Origin: Lentilactobacillus parakefiri
Lineage (GTDB): Bacteria; Bacillota; Bacilli; Lactobacillales; Lactobacillaceae
Length of the DNA: 64,000 nucleotides
Direction of reading: 5' to 3'
Assembly (NCBI RefSeq): GCF_002157585.1
Contig: NZ_BDGB01000070.1
Span: 1 to 64,000 of the forward strand
Below the pieces are notes generated by a model. That model was not told where the DNA came from. It made no database searches and saw only the letters and a list, made by a program, of their open reading frames with translations. The translations under genes were made by a program, and so were the position numbers. Of the stretch, positions 37,401 through 48,732 are shown piece after piece (within the stretch, counting starts at the first letter, position 1; each line of letters starts with the position of its first letter).

Positions 37401-37771
37401 TGGAGGATTGGATTAAAAAGTCACCAGTTTGGTCTTCGGTTATCGTTGCCGTGCTCATTAACTTTTTGCTAATTCTATTCCAAATGCCGAAGATGGTAAT
37501 TGGTAACTTGGATTTTTTGGTGGGATTGTTTCTGATTGTTTTAGGATCAGTCTTCATCGTTGGATCTGGTCATCTATTTACCGGTTGGCGGTTTCATATT
37601 CGAAAGAAGAACGATCTGGAAGCAGAAAACGACCCGAAGCACCCTAAGGCAAAGGATGTTGGTTCAATCAAAAATCAGCCGATCAAGGTTAGCAAATACG
37701 CCCGATATTGCTTGGGCGTTGGTGGTTTTTTGATTGTATTAGGTGTCGTTCTAACTAGTTTACCCAAATGA
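37400..37771 (+). CDS. DUF3899 family small membrane protein
   Basis: This 123-residue protein has three hydrophobic segments (about 10-30, 36-58 and 101-120) separated by a charged cytoplasmic-looking loop (64-97). It matches the DUF3899 pattern, often found after prs in lactobacilli; the function is unknown. Its ATG shares one base with the prs stop, so it is translationally coupled. The TGA stop is the first part of the structured element that follows. Confidence 0.7.
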   Translation: MEDWIKKSPVWSSVIVAVLINFLLILFQMPKMVIGNLDFLVGLFLIVLGSVFIVGSGHLFTGWRFHIRKKNDLEAENDPKHPKAKDVGSIKNQPIKVSKYARYCLGVGGFLIVLGVVLTSLPK

Positions 37772-37950
37772 GATTGAGACGAAGGGCTTTTGATCTCAGA
37801 ATTTAACGCAATAAGGCGATCATTCCTTAATTTTGGAATGATCGCCTTATTGCGTTAAATGGCCGGGATTAACCGTTTGCTGAGTAAGTTAGGCAAACGG
37901 TGGTGGCCGTCGTCCTAAGGTTTGTCAATGTGGAAGGGGGGAGTCTCAGT
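37769..37950 (+). repeat. Multi-branched intergenic hairpin element E
   Basis: An outer ATTGAGAC/GTCTCAGT helix (37773-37780 with 37943-37950) could enclose two arms. The first has TTGATCTC with GGGATTAA, an internal loop AGA against GGCC, and a perfect 26-bp helix 37801-37826 with 37835-37860. The second is a 9-bp hairpin 37872-37880 with 37893-37901. The AGA/GGCC loop is identical to that of element D, so E is probably a relative. It lies between convergent genes, starts at a stop codon and may also aid termination. Confidence 0.6.
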
Positions 37951-38011
37951 TGCAATTTGGCATATAGTATCGGGTAATACCCCCCTACTTGATTAATTCT
38001 TGTTGAAGTTC

Positions 38012-38821
38012 TTAACGGTTCACGTATTTGTTGATGGCAAATGCAACGCCATCTTCTGTGTTTGGTTTGGTAATAAATTGAGCCGCTTTTTTTACTTCAT
38101 CAATCGCATTTCCCATGGCGACTCCCAGTCCCGCAGCTTTCACCATCGTTAAATCGTTGCCCTGGTCGCCAATGGCCATCAGGTTGTCTTTGGTTAAATG
38201 CAGCTGATCCGCTAATTCACCCAGCGTTTTGCCTTTGCTGGCCTGCTTGTTCATCATTTCAATGAAGAAGGGTTCGGTTTGGACCACGTACAGCTCATCT
38301 CGCAGTTTGGCGGTAATCAGTGCCTTTGCTTTGGTAATATTTTTAGGATAATCGACAAACATCGCTTTTGACATGACCAGGTCTCGGGGAATCTCTTCCG
38401 GTGATCTGAATTTGATTGGCAGTCGGACCAGGAAACTTTCCGCAATGCCATATGGGTTGGTGTCTCGGTTAGTTGTATAGATACTATCCGTGGTCTCAAT
38501 TTGATAATTGACGTTCAACTTGCGACTAAGTATCTCAGTTTCCAAAAAGTCCTCGTAGGTGATCGTGTGATTCACCATCACTTGACCATCAAGGGACTGG
38601 GCCATTGCGCCATTGAAAGTGATGGCAAATTCATCGCCACCCTTTATGGCCAGCTTATCCAAATAGGGCTGGACTCCGCTGAGCGGTCGGCCGGTACAAA
38701 GAACGACTTTAACGCCGTTTTTGCGAGCTTCACTGATTGCGTCGATGGTTGGCTGTGCCAATTCATTTTTTTCGTTCAAGAGGGTGCCGTCAATATCGAT
38801 GGCAATGAGTTTGATATCCAT
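38012..38821 (-). CDS. Cof-type HAD-IIB phosphatase (YidA-like)
   Basis: This 269-residue HAD hydrolase has motif I DIDGTLL (9-15, nucleophile Asp9), motif II LCTGRP, the motif III lysine in KGKTLGEL, and motif [12 protein letters not shown]. Family members dephosphorylate sugar phosphates and similar metabolites; the substrate here is unknown. Its SD is AAGGAG. The HD-domain gene ends 17 bases upstream, so the three minus-strand genes 41013-38012 may form an operon. Confidence 0.88.
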   Translation of the reverse strand: MDIKLIAIDIDGTLLNEKNELAQPTIDAISEARKNGVKVVLCTGRPLSGVQPYLDKLAIKGGDEFAITFNGAMAQSLDGQVMVNHTITYEDFLETEILSRKLNVNYQIETTDSIYTTNRDTNPYGIAESFLVRLPIKFRSPEEIPRDLVMSKAMFVDYPKNITKAKALITAKLRDELYVVQTEPFFIEMMNKQASKGKTLGELADQLHLTKDNLMAIGDQGNDLTMVKAAGLGVAMGNAIDEVKKAAQFITKPNTEDGVAFAINKYVNR

Positions 38822-38838
38822 GGGAGAATCTCCTTTAG

Positions 38839-40173
38839 CTATTTAATTAATTTGTCATTTCGAATGTGGCGATTAAATTCATCGTATTCAGGCTGGAACA
38901 AGTCGACGTTTTCGTCAGGTTTCAAAATTTCTCTCGGGAAGAAGAACCGGTTATCGCCGGTCTGGCGGTCAGAAATTGCTCGAACCAGTGGGCTGACAGA
39001 CGACAGTGAAACTAGGGTGCCATCATCTTGCATCAAATGAATTTGCTTTTTGTCTGCATGATAAGCATCATAAGGCAGATCAAAACTATTGTCAGTGGCA
39101 GTATAGTAGTCCGGGTTGAATCCGGATTGTTCAATAATTTCTCTCAGCCTGGGCAATAAGTCCGCGGTTGATTTATCGAATTTAACTGATTTAAGTGGCT
39201 TTCGGTCAATAAAACGACTGGCTAAGTTGCTTAAAATATCATCCGGGTACCGTTTCCAGTGGATGAAGTAGGTGTTTAACACGCCATCATCCAACTGCAG
39301 ATAATCATCCAGGTTAAAGTCACCCTTGAAAAATGGCAATAAGAGGTAGGGGGTCTGCGGATCGTGATGAATTTCACCGCTAAAGAGGACTTTTGCCCGT
39401 TGCAATAAACGGTTCAAAACGACCTCCATTGCTCGAGATACCGGATGGAAGTACACTTGTTGGTACATTTGGAAGCGACTGACGATGTAATCCTCAACGG
39501 CATGCATGCCGCTCATTTCAAAACAGATCCCATCTTTGTAGGGCCGCATGACTTCTAAAATTCTGGAAAGATCAAACGTGCCGTATTTAACGCCGGTGTT
39601 ATACGCATCCCGAAGCAGATAGTCCATCCGGTCTGCATCTAATTGACTGGAGATCATTTCGACAACCTGCTTGTTGGGATAAGTCTTATTAATCACACTG
39701 GCCACCTTTTCGGGAAAGTCGGGGGATACCCTGCGTAAAACCTGGTTAATTTCCGTTTTGGACGATGTTATGATCGCTTGGGTAATCTGTTCATGGTTGG
39801 TACCAAAGATGTGCTCAAAGGTGTGTGAGTAGGCACCATGGCCAACGTCATGTAAAAGGGCAGCACAGAGGGCGACTAATTTCTCTGAATCATCCCACAG
39901 GCCGTCTCCGGGTTCCTTGGACATAAAGTTTTTCTGAAAAGATTCAATGATTCGTCTGGCAATTTCGTAAACGCCAACCGAATGTGAGAAACGGGAATGT
40001 TCCGCCCCGTGGAAAATCAGCGAGGTGGTTCCCAATTGGTGAACCCGCCGTAAGCGTTGAAATTCGGTCGTGTTAATCAAGTCTAAGATGACTTGATACT
40101 TGACGTAAACGTAGTTATGAACCGGATCTCTAAAGACCTTTTCTCTTTTTAACTGTTGATGTGCGTAATCCAA
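38839..40173 (-). CDS. HD-domain phosphohydrolase (YwfO/dGTPase-like)
   Basis: This 444-residue protein has the HD signature: His in [20 protein letters not shown] and the later Asp in [12 protein letters not shown], as in SAMHD1-like dNTP triphosphohydrolases. The start [16 protein letters not shown] is typical of the YwfO group. It probably hydrolyses dNTPs or a related nucleotide. A TTG start lies seven bases after AGGAGG. The lipoate-ligase-family gene ends 12 bases upstream. Confidence 0.85.
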   Translation of the reverse strand: MDYAHQQLKREKVFRDPVHNYVYVKYQVILDLINTTEFQRLRRVHQLGTTSLIFHGAEHSRFSHSVGVYEIARRIIESFQKNFMSKEPGDGLWDDSEKLVALCAALLHDVGHGAYSHTFEHIFGTNHEQITQAIITSSKTEINQVLRRVSPDFPEKVASVINKTYPNKQVVEMISSQLDADRMDYLLRDAYNTGVKYGTFDLSRILEVMRPYKDGICFEMSGMHAVEDYIVSRFQMYQQVYFHPVSRAMEVVLNRLLQRAKVLFSGEIHHDPQTPYLLLPFFKGDFNLDDYLQLDDGVLNTYFIHWKRYPDDILSNLASRFIDRKPLKSVKFDKSTADLLPRLREIIEQSGFNPDYYTATDNSFDLPYDAYHADKKQIHLMQDDGTLVSLSSVSPLVRAISDRQTGDNRFFFPREILKPDENVDLFQPEYDEFNRHIRNDKLIK

Positions 40174-40185
40174 AAAAATGCCTCC

Positions 40186-41013
40186 TTAGACAATTGGTAA
40201 TTGGTCATTTCTCAGCTGAATTTTACGTAACTGTTTGGCCCGCTCCTCAGTGAATGCCGGTGACAGAATGAAATCAGAACCGCTAGTCACGTCCACTTCA
40301 ATATTCTGCTGATTAACGCTCTCTAAAAATTTGTGTTCGACGTCTTCAAGCGTGATGTTTGGAAAACCAAGCTGTTGGACCGTGGTCATCATGGACTTGT
40401 CGACTTTGGGAAAGGTCCAGCGCGTCTGTGAATAGGCATCGGCCTTCTCATAGAATTCGGCAACGGTTTGACTTCTGGCATCCTGGTTGCCGTTAACACT
40501 CAGATAAAGCATTAACACCAAGGCATTGGTCGTCCGTCGTTGAGCAATACCAGCAATTTTCTGGCCATTGACTGACAGATCGTATTTTCCGGGACAGTAG
40601 GAATTGGTGACTTCAAAACTCTTGATGTCCAGCTGCGGAAACGACATGCTGATCAGGCCTTTAATGAGTTCATAGGCTTGGTCGATGGTGTACACTGTGT
40701 CGGGTTGTGGAATGAACAGCGAAATATTTAAGATTCCTGGATCACTGACCACAGCCAATCCACCGGAATTCCGCAGAAAATAATCGTAGTGATTAGCCAA
40801 CAGGCTTTTGAGCCCATCCGCCAACTTTGGCAGGTGGCGGTCGTTAATCCCTAAAATCAGCGTTTCTTCTGCCGTCGTCCAAAAATGGATGAATGGCGTA
40901 AGCGTCCGGTCACAGATTTCAAGTAATGCATTGGTGTCAGCAAAGGCGTCGAGCTTGGTGCTTTTAGAATAAATTTGATTGATCACGGTAATCGGAACGT
41001 TTGTAAAAGACAT
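40186..41013 (-). CDS. Lipoate-protein ligase A family protein (LipL/LipM-like)
   Basis: This 275-residue protein has the BPL/LPL catalytic fold with RNSGGLAVVSDPGILNISL and the Lys in GQKIAGIAQRR. A Cys in SYCPGKYDLS sits where LipM and LipL octanoyl/lipoyl transferases keep their catalytic Cys, which points to an acyl transferase rather than an ATP-dependent ligase. It would modify lipoyl domains of 2-oxoacid dehydrogenases or GcvH. The ATG follows GGAGAG, and an extended -10 (TGTTATAAT, minus strand 41053-41061) lies upstream. Confidence 0.72.
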   Translation of the reverse strand: MSFTNVPITVINQIYSKSTKLDAFADTNALLEICDRTLTPFIHFWTTAEETLILGINDRHLPKLADGLKSLLANHYDYFLRNSGGLAVVSDPGILNISLFIPQPDTVYTIDQAYELIKGLISMSFPQLDIKSFEVTNSYCPGKYDLSVNGQKIAGIAQRRTTNALVLMLYLSVNGNQDARSQTVAEFYEKADAYSQTRWTFPKVDKSMMTTVQQLGFPNITLEDVEHKFLESVNQQNIEVDVTSGSDFILSPAFTEERAKQLRKIQLRNDQLPIV

Positions 41014-41178
41014 ATGCCAACTCTCCGTTTCATAAATTAAACAATCTATTTAATTATAACAGACATGGGCAAGTAAATAGGTAAAGTTGCCGGAATGAAG
41101 CAAGCTAACATCAGTGCAAAATCTTGCCGTGGGATATATAATAAATTAGTTAGAACGAGATTTAAAAGAAGGTGTATT

Positions 41179-41613
41179 ATGGACAACTTAACAACGGGTG
41201 TTCCAGTTCAAATTCATTTGGAAACCAATATTTTACAGGAAGGTCAGAAATCAAACTTTGTCTTTGATGTCACCGGCCAATTAGTTCGAGTGGGCAGCAG
41301 CCTGTATATTCGTTATGAAGAAGAAACCGAAGATGGCGGGGTGCCGGTTACCATTAAAATTTCAGATAATGGCAACGTGAAATTGACCCGCTCCGGTGAG
41401 AATCGGCTGCAGTTATTATTTAGTGATGGTAAGCGGATTGCTGCCCGCTATCGAACTCCCTATGGTTTGATGGACATTCAAACAGTTACTTCTGCGTTGG
41501 ACATGCAAATTTTATATGCACCGCTGCGAGGCAATATCGGGATTGATTATTTGCTCTATGCCGGCGACACATTATTAGGGAAATACAATATTCGATTGCA
41601 ATTTACAATCTAA
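41179..41613 (+). CDS. DUF1934 family beta-barrel protein (YwiB-like)
   Basis: This 144-residue protein is rich in beta strand and matches DUF1934, a lipocalin-like fold of unknown function. The ATG at 41179 follows AAAGAAGGTG; the 28 in-frame codons upstream lack a ribosome binding site and overlap a TATAAT (41137-41142). It lies just before rpoE, as in many Firmicutes. Confidence 0.78.
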   Translation: MDNLTTGVPVQIHLETNILQEGQKSNFVFDVTGQLVRVGSSLYIRYEEETEDGGVPVTIKISDNGNVKLTRSGENRLQLLFSDGKRIAARYRTPYGLMDIQTVTSALDMQILYAPLRGNIGIDYLLYAGDTLLGKYNIRLQFTI

Positions 41614-41668
41614 TCGAGTATAGTAATTTTTAGACTGTTGTTAGACTGTTGAAAGGACGTGTACCAGT

Positions 41669-42286
41669 TTGGAGTTAGAAGTCTTTAAAGGCCAAAACAA
41701 AAATGAACTATCGATGATTGAGGTCGCCCATGCAATCTTGGCACAACGTGGAGACACGATGCCGTTTGCTGATTTAGCCAATGCGGTTCAGGCTTATTTA
41801 GGTGATAGTAACGAGGAGATCCGTGATCGTTTATCACAATTTTATACCGATTTGAACATTGATGGCAGCTTTATCTCACTTGGTGACAATCTTTGGGGCT
41901 TGCGAACATGGTACCCTTATGAATCAATTGATGAAGCAACTGTCCATACAGAAGAGGACGAAGATCGCCCTAAGAGAAAGAAACGGCGAAAGGTTAATGC
42001 CTTCCTTGCCGATGCCTCAGATGATGACGACGTGATCGATTACGATGACGACGACCCTGAGGATCAAGACGATAGCGACTTTGATGACGATTCAGATGAT
42101 GATGACGATTCAGACGATGAATCAGAAGATCTTGGCAAGTACAATAAAGACTTGCAGGACATCGACGACGATTCAGATGATGAGGACTTACCTGATGGTA
42201 TTGAAGGCCAGCTCAACGAATTGAATGATGACGATGATTCATTGGACGACGATGATGATGATTACAATTCAAAAGACGACCATTAA
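41669..42286 (+). CDS. rpoE: DNA-directed RNA polymerase delta subunit
   Basis: This 205-residue protein has an N-terminal HARE-HTH domain (about 1-95, containing [19 protein letters not shown]) and a C-terminal tail made almost wholly of Asp and Glu after a short basic KRKKRRK patch. The delta subunit speeds polymerase recycling and sharpens response to initiating NTP levels. The TTG start follows AAAGGA. The pyrG promoter begins four bases after the stop. Confidence 0.94.
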   Translation: MELEVFKGQNKNELSMIEVAHAILAQRGDTMPFADLANAVQAYLGDSNEEIRDRLSQFYTDLNIDGSFISLGDNLWGLRTWYPYESIDEATVHTEEDEDRPKRKKRRKVNAFLADASDDDDVIDYDDDDPEDQDDSDFDDDSDDDDDSDDESEDLGKYNKDLQDIDDDSDDEDLPDGIEGQLNELNDDDDSLDDDDDDYNSKDDH

Positions 42287-42289
42287 TTC

Positions 42290-42318
42290 TTGACTAATAT
42301 TTAAAAAGTATGTATTAT
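42290..42318 (+). promoter_or_regulatory. Promoter of pyrG
   Basis: TTGACT and TATTAT are spaced by 17 bases. Seven bases later the transcript would begin with GGGCTCC, the conserved initially transcribed sequence of CTP-regulated pyrG genes. Confidence 0.8.
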
Positions 42319-42325
42319 GTTTTTT

Positions 42326-42408
42326 GGGCTCCTTGAGTTTCAAGGACATCTGAACGATGATTAAATTGTTCCCTATTCACTTTTTTGGATAGGGATTTTT
42401 TTATTTTT
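42326..42408 (+). promoter_or_regulatory. pyrG leader with CTP-sensing attenuator
   Basis: The leader starts GGGCTCC and ends in a terminator with stem TCCCTAT (42370-42376) and ATAGGGA (42389-42395), then a T run. In Bacillus and Lactococcus, low CTP stalls polymerase after GGG and makes it add extra G residues; the poly-G end then pairs with the pyrimidine-rich 5' strand of the terminator and lets transcription continue. All the sequence parts of this mechanism are present. Confidence 0.8.
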
Positions 42409-42423
42409 GAATTCCCCGGCTAA

Positions 42424-44064
<1,641 letters not shown>

Positions 44065-44126
44065 ACTGTCTATAAATGACGGTGAACCTCGAGACTTGAT
44101 TTGACTGACAGTCAACAGGATAAATG

Positions 44127-44162
44127 AAGCGCTGACCCAGCAATGGGATGGCGCTTTTTTTC
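44127..44162 (+). terminator. Terminator after pyrG
   Basis: AAGCGCT pairs with GGCGCTT around an ACCCA/TGGGA inner stem, followed by seven T residues. Confidence 0.8.
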
Positions 44163-44398
44163 AGGAGCTTTCGGATGGTGTCACCGACTCTTTGGAGAAT
44201 CGTCGAAGAAGTAGTTCAAGTCATCTGTTGATTCATGAAACAAACAAGTCGGACAGTTTGATTTTAAAAGCGCTTTTGGGTTCACGAGTTATCGTTTATC
44301 GCAAACGAGCGGCTACTTTTGCTTGTAATATTTCGCGATAAACGGCGTCGGAGTAAGCCAACCAGCACTTATCAAATGAAAACCCTTGTACGGAACAA
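44163..44398. other. Intergenic region between pyrG and murA
   Basis: The 452-base gap has no gene. It holds a perfect AAAAGCGCTTTT palindrome (44266-44277) that resembles a cre core, and a 10-bp perfect hairpin CGTTTATCGC/GCGATAAACG (44293-44302 with 44335-44344) with a 32-base loop that can fold a further short stem. Neither can be given a function from sequence alone. Confidence 0.45.
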
Positions 44399-44426
44399 TT
44401 GTTTTAATTGTTACAGATTGTATAAT
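44399..44426 (+). promoter_or_regulatory. Candidate promoter of murA
   Basis: TTGTTT and TATAAT are spaced by 16 bases, about 90 bases before the murA ATG. Confidence 0.6.
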
Positions 44427-44516
44427 TCAAGTATAGGTATTGTTTTTTGTGTAGATATTGGATAATATGTTTCATGACATGAAAAATGTGCGAATACAAA
44501 AAGCGAGGAATTTTTG

Positions 44517-45800
44517 ATGAGTAAACTAATCATAAATGGAGGGAAACGGCTGTCCGGAGAGATATCGATCGGCGGTGCTAAAAACAGCACGGTTGCGCTT
44601 ATCCCTGCTGCAATATTAGCGGATACCCCCGTTAGGTTCGACTCGGTCCCAGACATTTTAGATGTTCATAATTTAATGTTAATTTTAAAATCCATGAACG
44701 TTTCGTCTGCCTTTAAGGGTGACGTCTTAACAATTGATCCAACTAATATTGTTGAGGCACCGTTGCCAAGTAAGGCAATTAAGAGCTTGCGTGCATCCTA
44801 CTATTTTATGGGCGCCCTATTAGGCCGCTTTCAGCGTGCCACCGTTAGTTTTCCCGGTGGTGATAATATCGGGCCACGGCCCATTGACCAACATATTAAG
44901 GCATTTAAGGCTTTGGGGGCTGAAGTCAGCGAACATGATGGCACCGTCACCATCAAGACCGGACCAGACGGCCTGCATGGTGCCCAGATTTTCTTGGACA
45001 TCGTTTCTGTCGGTGCGACGATTAACACCATCTTGGCATCGGTTAAAGCCCCTGGAACAACGGTCATTGGCAACGCTGCTAAGGAACCAGAAATTATTGA
45101 CATTGCCACTTTCTTGAATAATATGGGTGCTAATATTCGCGGGGCTGGTACCGATGTGATCCGAATTGAAGGGGTGCCGACGCTTCAGGCACGAAACACG
45201 CATACAATCATTCCCGATCGAATCGAGGCGGGTACCTATCTATCACTTGCCGCTGCTGTAGGTGATGGGATTTTGATCACCAATATCATTCCAGAACATT
45301 TAGAAGCGTTCGTTGCCAAATTAGAAGAGATGGGCTGCGACTTAACAGTTTATGAAGACAGCATTTATGTGGGACCTTCACATGACTTGAAACCAATCCG
45401 GATTAAAGTGATGCCTTATCCTGGATTTGCCACTGATCTTCAGCAGCCGTTAACACCGTTGCTGTTCAGGGCGAAGGGTAGAAGTGTAATCATTGATACG
45501 ATCTACCCCAAACGAATTAAGCACATCACCGAGTTAAACAAACTAGGCGGCAAAGTTAAATCTGAGGATACCGACGAAGGGATCATTGTGGTTGATAATT
45601 CACCCAAGCTGATTGGTTCTAAAGTTCAGGCTGGTGAGATTCGTGCCGGAGCATCACTGGTCATCGCCGGGCTCATGGCCCAGGGAACCACCGAGATCTG
45701 CCATGCCGACAACATCCTTCGTGGCTACGGCAACATCGTCGATAAGCTGCGGGGTGTGGGTGCCGACGTTAAATTAGAAGTTGAAGAAAGAGTCAATTGA
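44517..45800 (+). CDS. murA: UDP-N-acetylglucosamine 1-carboxyvinyltransferase with Asp in place of active-site Cys
   Basis: This 427-residue enzyme starts peptidoglycan synthesis by adding enolpyruvate to UDP-GlcNAc. The inside-out barrel motifs [18 protein letters not shown] and [17 protein letters not shown] are intact. The active-site loop reads [10 protein letters not shown], with Asp116 where most enzymes have the Cys attacked by fosfomycin. Enzymes with Asp at this place (mycobacteria, chlamydiae) are known to be active and fosfomycin-insensitive. The ATG at 44517 follows GAGGAA. Many Firmicutes have two murA genes; this may be the murZ-type copy. Confidence 0.92.
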   Translation: MSKLIINGGKRLSGEISIGGAKNSTVALIPAAILADTPVRFDSVPDILDVHNLMLILKSMNVSSAFKGDVLTIDPTNIVEAPLPSKAIKSLRASYYFMGALLGRFQRATVSFPGGDNIGPRPIDQHIKAFKALGAEVSEHDGTVTIKTGPDGLHGAQIFLDIVSVGATINTILASVKAPGTTVIGNAAKEPEIIDIATFLNNMGANIRGAGTDVIRIEGVPTLQARNTHTIIPDRIEAGTYLSLAAAVGDGILITNIIPEHLEAFVAKLEEMGCDLTVYEDSIYVGPSHDLKPIRIKVMPYPGFATDLQQPLTPLLFRAKGRSVIIDTIYPKRIKHITELNKLGGKVKSEDTDEGIIVVDNSPKLIGSKVQAGEIRAGASLVIAGLMAQGTTEICHADNILRGYGNIVDKLRGVGADVKLEVEERVN

Positions 45801-45898
45801 TGATTGATTGACGATTTTATTTATGGTACACTAACAAAGTTGACTAATCGATAATCTCTGGGTCATTGAATTGATTCAGGGCAAAGGAGCGATATATA

Positions 45899-46153
45899 AT
45901 GAAAAAAGGAATTCATCCAGCATATCAACAAGTTGTATTTCAAGATTCATCTACAGGTTTCAAGTTTATCTCAGGATCAACTAAAACCTCTGATGAAACC
46001 ATTAAGATGGACGATGGCAACACTTACCCATTGATCCGTGTTGAAATTTCATCAGATTCACATCCATTCTACACTGGTAAGCAAAAGTTCAACCAAGTAG
46101 ATGGTGCCGTAGATCGTTTCAACAAGAAATACGGTCTTACAGACAACAAATAA
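45899..46153 (+). CDS. rpmE2: 50S ribosomal protein L31 type B
   Basis: This 84-residue ribosomal protein starts [20 protein letters not shown] and ends in the basic FNKKYGL block. It has no cysteines, so it is the zinc-free type B form, which replaces the zinc form under zinc limitation in organisms that have both. The ATG follows AAAGGAG. It is monocistronic with a terminator 10 bases downstream. Confidence 0.95.
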   Translation: MKKGIHPAYQQVVFQDSSTGFKFISGSTKTSDETIKMDDGNTYPLIRVEISSDSHPFYTGKQKFNQVDGAVDRFNKKYGLTDNK

Positions 46154-46162
46154 GCGTTTCAA

Positions 46163-46193
46163 AAACGAGGAACTCAAGGGTTCCCCGTTTTTT
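46163..46193 (+). terminator. Terminator after rpmE2
   Basis: AACGAGGAAC pairs with GGTTCCCCGTT with one mismatch and is followed by six T residues. Confidence 0.85.
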
Positions 46194-46283
46194 GTATTGG
46201 CATAACTTGGTACTGTGGCCAGCACAGTTTGCCAATCTCTTTTAAATGAAATTGGTACTGCGATCATAGAAAATGACGGATTA

Positions 46284-47231
46284 TTATGACAGCATTTTTA
46301 AGTTAGTGATTAAAATACTACCGATGATGACTAACACGGTCCCAATGACAATTTTAACCATCTGATCGGCGGTTTTATATTCATGTAGGATGTAAATGCC
46401 ACCAAACGTTCCCACAACAATCCCTAGCTGTGAAAGGGTCGTGGCGGTTGCCTGCCCGATAGCCGGGTTTGCGGCAGAAATGAACATGAACAGGTTACCG
46501 ATCGCCCAGGTAATGCCGGTTGTAAAGTTCTTGACGACTGGCATTTTGAAGAGCTGATATTCATGAAGGACAAACAGGGCAATCAGGATTGAGCCAATGA
46601 TTTGCCCAATTGCCTGTGGGGTGACGATGGCGGTCATGTAGTTGATCCCGTCGTTGGCGTTGTGGATGCGCGACGTGATAAAGCCAAATCTTACCAATAA
46701 ATTTGGAAAGATAAAATACAGTGCAAAGCCAATCGTTGATACTAATAACGCTAGCAGCCCTTCACTATAGCTTTTGGGGTGACTTTTTGAAATGCGCTTT
46801 TCTGCCTTGGATCTCGCTGCAATTGCCAAGGCACCGATGGTCACCAGGGCAATTGAAATGATGCCAAAAACCCAGACTCTAACGGTGGTCCACTCGCCAA
46901 GAATCGTCGCTGCCAACAGGGCGTTAGCAACTATTTGGGCAGCTGTTGAAAGTGGAAAGGCCGCAGAGCCACCCATTTTCTTGTAAGCGATAAATTGACC
47001 GGCGGTTCCAACAGCCCAGAAGAGCCCGGAACATAGCCCAACCAGCCAGATGCGCCAGGAGACTTGAATGCCGCTTGGGTTGACGAAAAAGAGGTAGACA
47101 CCAAGCCCCAGAATCAGGGCACCGCATGACTCCCCAAACGTTTGCTGGGCCGCAGAGCCACCCATTTTTGTTCCAATAATGCCGGTGGCACCCCAAGTGA
47201 GCGGCGGGATTAACGCTAATAAAATACTCAT
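46284..47231 (-). CDS. GlcU-type sugar:H+ symporter family protein
   Basis: This 315-residue membrane protein has ten hydrophobic helices arranged as two five-helix halves, with LIPPLTWGATGIIGTKMGG at the N terminus and ANPAIGQATATTLSQLG in the second half. It matches the GRP/GlcU family of glucose or ribose uptake proteins. The substrate cannot be read from the sequence. A GGAG site precedes the ATG. It is transcribed alone, towards rpmE2. Confidence 0.82.
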   Translation of the reverse strand: MSILLALIPPLTWGATGIIGTKMGGSAAQQTFGESCGALILGLGVYLFFVNPSGIQVSWRIWLVGLCSGLFWAVGTAGQFIAYKKMGGSAAFPLSTAAQIVANALLAATILGEWTTVRVWVFGIISIALVTIGALAIAARSKAEKRISKSHPKSYSEGLLALLVSTIGFALYFIFPNLLVRFGFITSRIHNANDGINYMTAIVTPQAIGQIIGSILIALFVLHEYQLFKMPVVKNFTTGITWAIGNLFMFISAANPAIGQATATTLSQLGIVVGTFGGIYILHEYKTADQMVKIVIGTVLVIIGSILITNLKMLS

Positions 47232-47410
47232 AATAAATTCTCCTGATATTTAGTTTTCTAAAATTTTGAATAACAGGAAAAATTATATCACACCGGCAAC
47301 GAAAAGATGATTCGGACTTGGCCAATCACTGGTAAAAATTTCAGAAATGACGGCAGTCACTTGATAAAAAATAACGATTTCACTCGCCCAATCCGACATG
47401 GAGTCAGAAA

Positions 47411-47440
47411 AAAACAACCTAAAAGTAGATTGTTTTATTT
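47411..47440 (-). terminator. Weak terminator after the MFS gene
   Basis: On the minus strand AAACAATCTAC can pair with GGTTGTTTT around a short loop and is followed by T residues. It lies just beyond the MFS stop. Confidence 0.4.
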
Positions 47441-47452
47441 GATGGTTCGATT

Positions 47453-48673
47453 CTATTGTTGTCGTGCCTGACGCATCTCACGTGTATTGTTGAATACCAA
47501 TGTAAGGTTAATAACAACCAGTACGGCCGTTGAAATGAAAACGCCGGCATAATCAAACGAAGTTGCCACCACTGACCCAATCATTGGGCCGGCAACATTA
47601 CCCATTGCTTGGAATGACTGGTTCCAACTGAAGACACGACCGGTAACGTGCGGTGGTGTGTTTTTGGCAAGAATCGACTGGACCGCGGGCAGCATTGAAG
47701 CGTTGGCTACCCCGATCAAAAACCGTAAACCTATCAATTGTCAGACGTTAGTGACAAATGCCATTGGGACATAAACGATAATCGCCAGGATGAAGCCGAC
47801 CAGCAAGACGCGATCGGCGCCGATCCGATCTCCCAGTCGACCAAGTACAGGGGCAGCCGCCAAAGTCGCAATTCCCGGCACCGCAGCGACAATCCCGCTA
47901 TAAAACGTGGTTGCTGGGCTGTTATCCATGATTTGGCGGACATATAATGCTAAAATTGGAACGATGGAGTTGTTGGCAGCTTGAATAATCATGGTCGTCA
48001 CAAACATTCCCAGTACTAACTTTGAGTTGGCCAGTTCGCCAATTACCTCACGGGTGTTTAACATCTTCGACTTGGCAACGGGTTTGAAATCTTCATGTAC
48101 CATTAAGGTGGTGACTAGGAAAACACCGACGAACAAGGCTCCCGTGATGAAGAATGTCACTCGATAACTGAAGAATGAGGCTAAGGTACCCCCAAGTAAT
48201 GGGCCAAGAAGGGCACCAGACACGTTGCCGGTTACCAAGGTTCCAAGTGCCTGGCCGCTTCTGCGTTTCGGCACCTGAGTGGCAATCAAGGCGTTTGCGT
48301 TGCTAATGTATCCAGAGAAGACCCCCTGAAGGAGTCGCAGGCCGATTAATTGCCAAACGTTGGTAACCAATCCCATCAAGATGAAAACGATGGCCATTCC
48401 GGCAGACGCTCTGACCAGCATCAATTTGCGGCCGGTTCGGTCAGCCAGTTTCCCCCAGAGTGGTGATGCAATGGCAGTCACAAAGTAGCTGGCCGCAAAC
48501 GCTAATCCACTGTAAAGGCTTAATTCGTTATGTGTGAAATGGCCCAGCGAATCAACGTATAGCGACAGGAACGGCATGACTTCGCTGAAGCCGATTCCTG
48601 CCATGAAGGTTCCAAACCAAAGAACGGCCAGATTACGCCGCCAGGAGTTTGGACCAACTTGTTTTGTTAACAA
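47453..48673 (-). pseudogene. MFS multidrug-type exporter, broken by one nonsense codon
   Basis: The minus-strand frame runs 406 codons and would make a 12-helix MFS exporter like PmrA/NorA, with the loop 2-3 motif GKLADRTGRK near the N terminus. A TGA at 47743-47741 interrupts it after residue 310. The context is TNV-stop-QLIGLRFL; the same protein has TNVWQLIGLRLL in its first half, so the lost codon was very probably Trp (TGG to TGA). The remaining 94 residues stay in frame. The truncated protein lacks the last three to four helices. The start TTG is eight bases after AGGAGG. A sequencing error or a recent mutation would both fit. Confidence 0.85.
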
Positions 48674-48732
48674 TGAGGTTCCTCCTTTATTATTCTGTAC
48701 ATATTAAAATTCCGTGTGGTGTGGAGGTAGTT

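Noticed and set aside
41697-42286. Acidic low-complexity tail as a sequencing artefact
   Set aside because: An Asp/Glu-rich tail is the normal C terminus of the RNA polymerase delta subunit.
46198-46267. Direct repeat of TTGGTACTG downstream of rpmE2
   Set aside because: Only nine bases in two copies with no further structure; could be chance.
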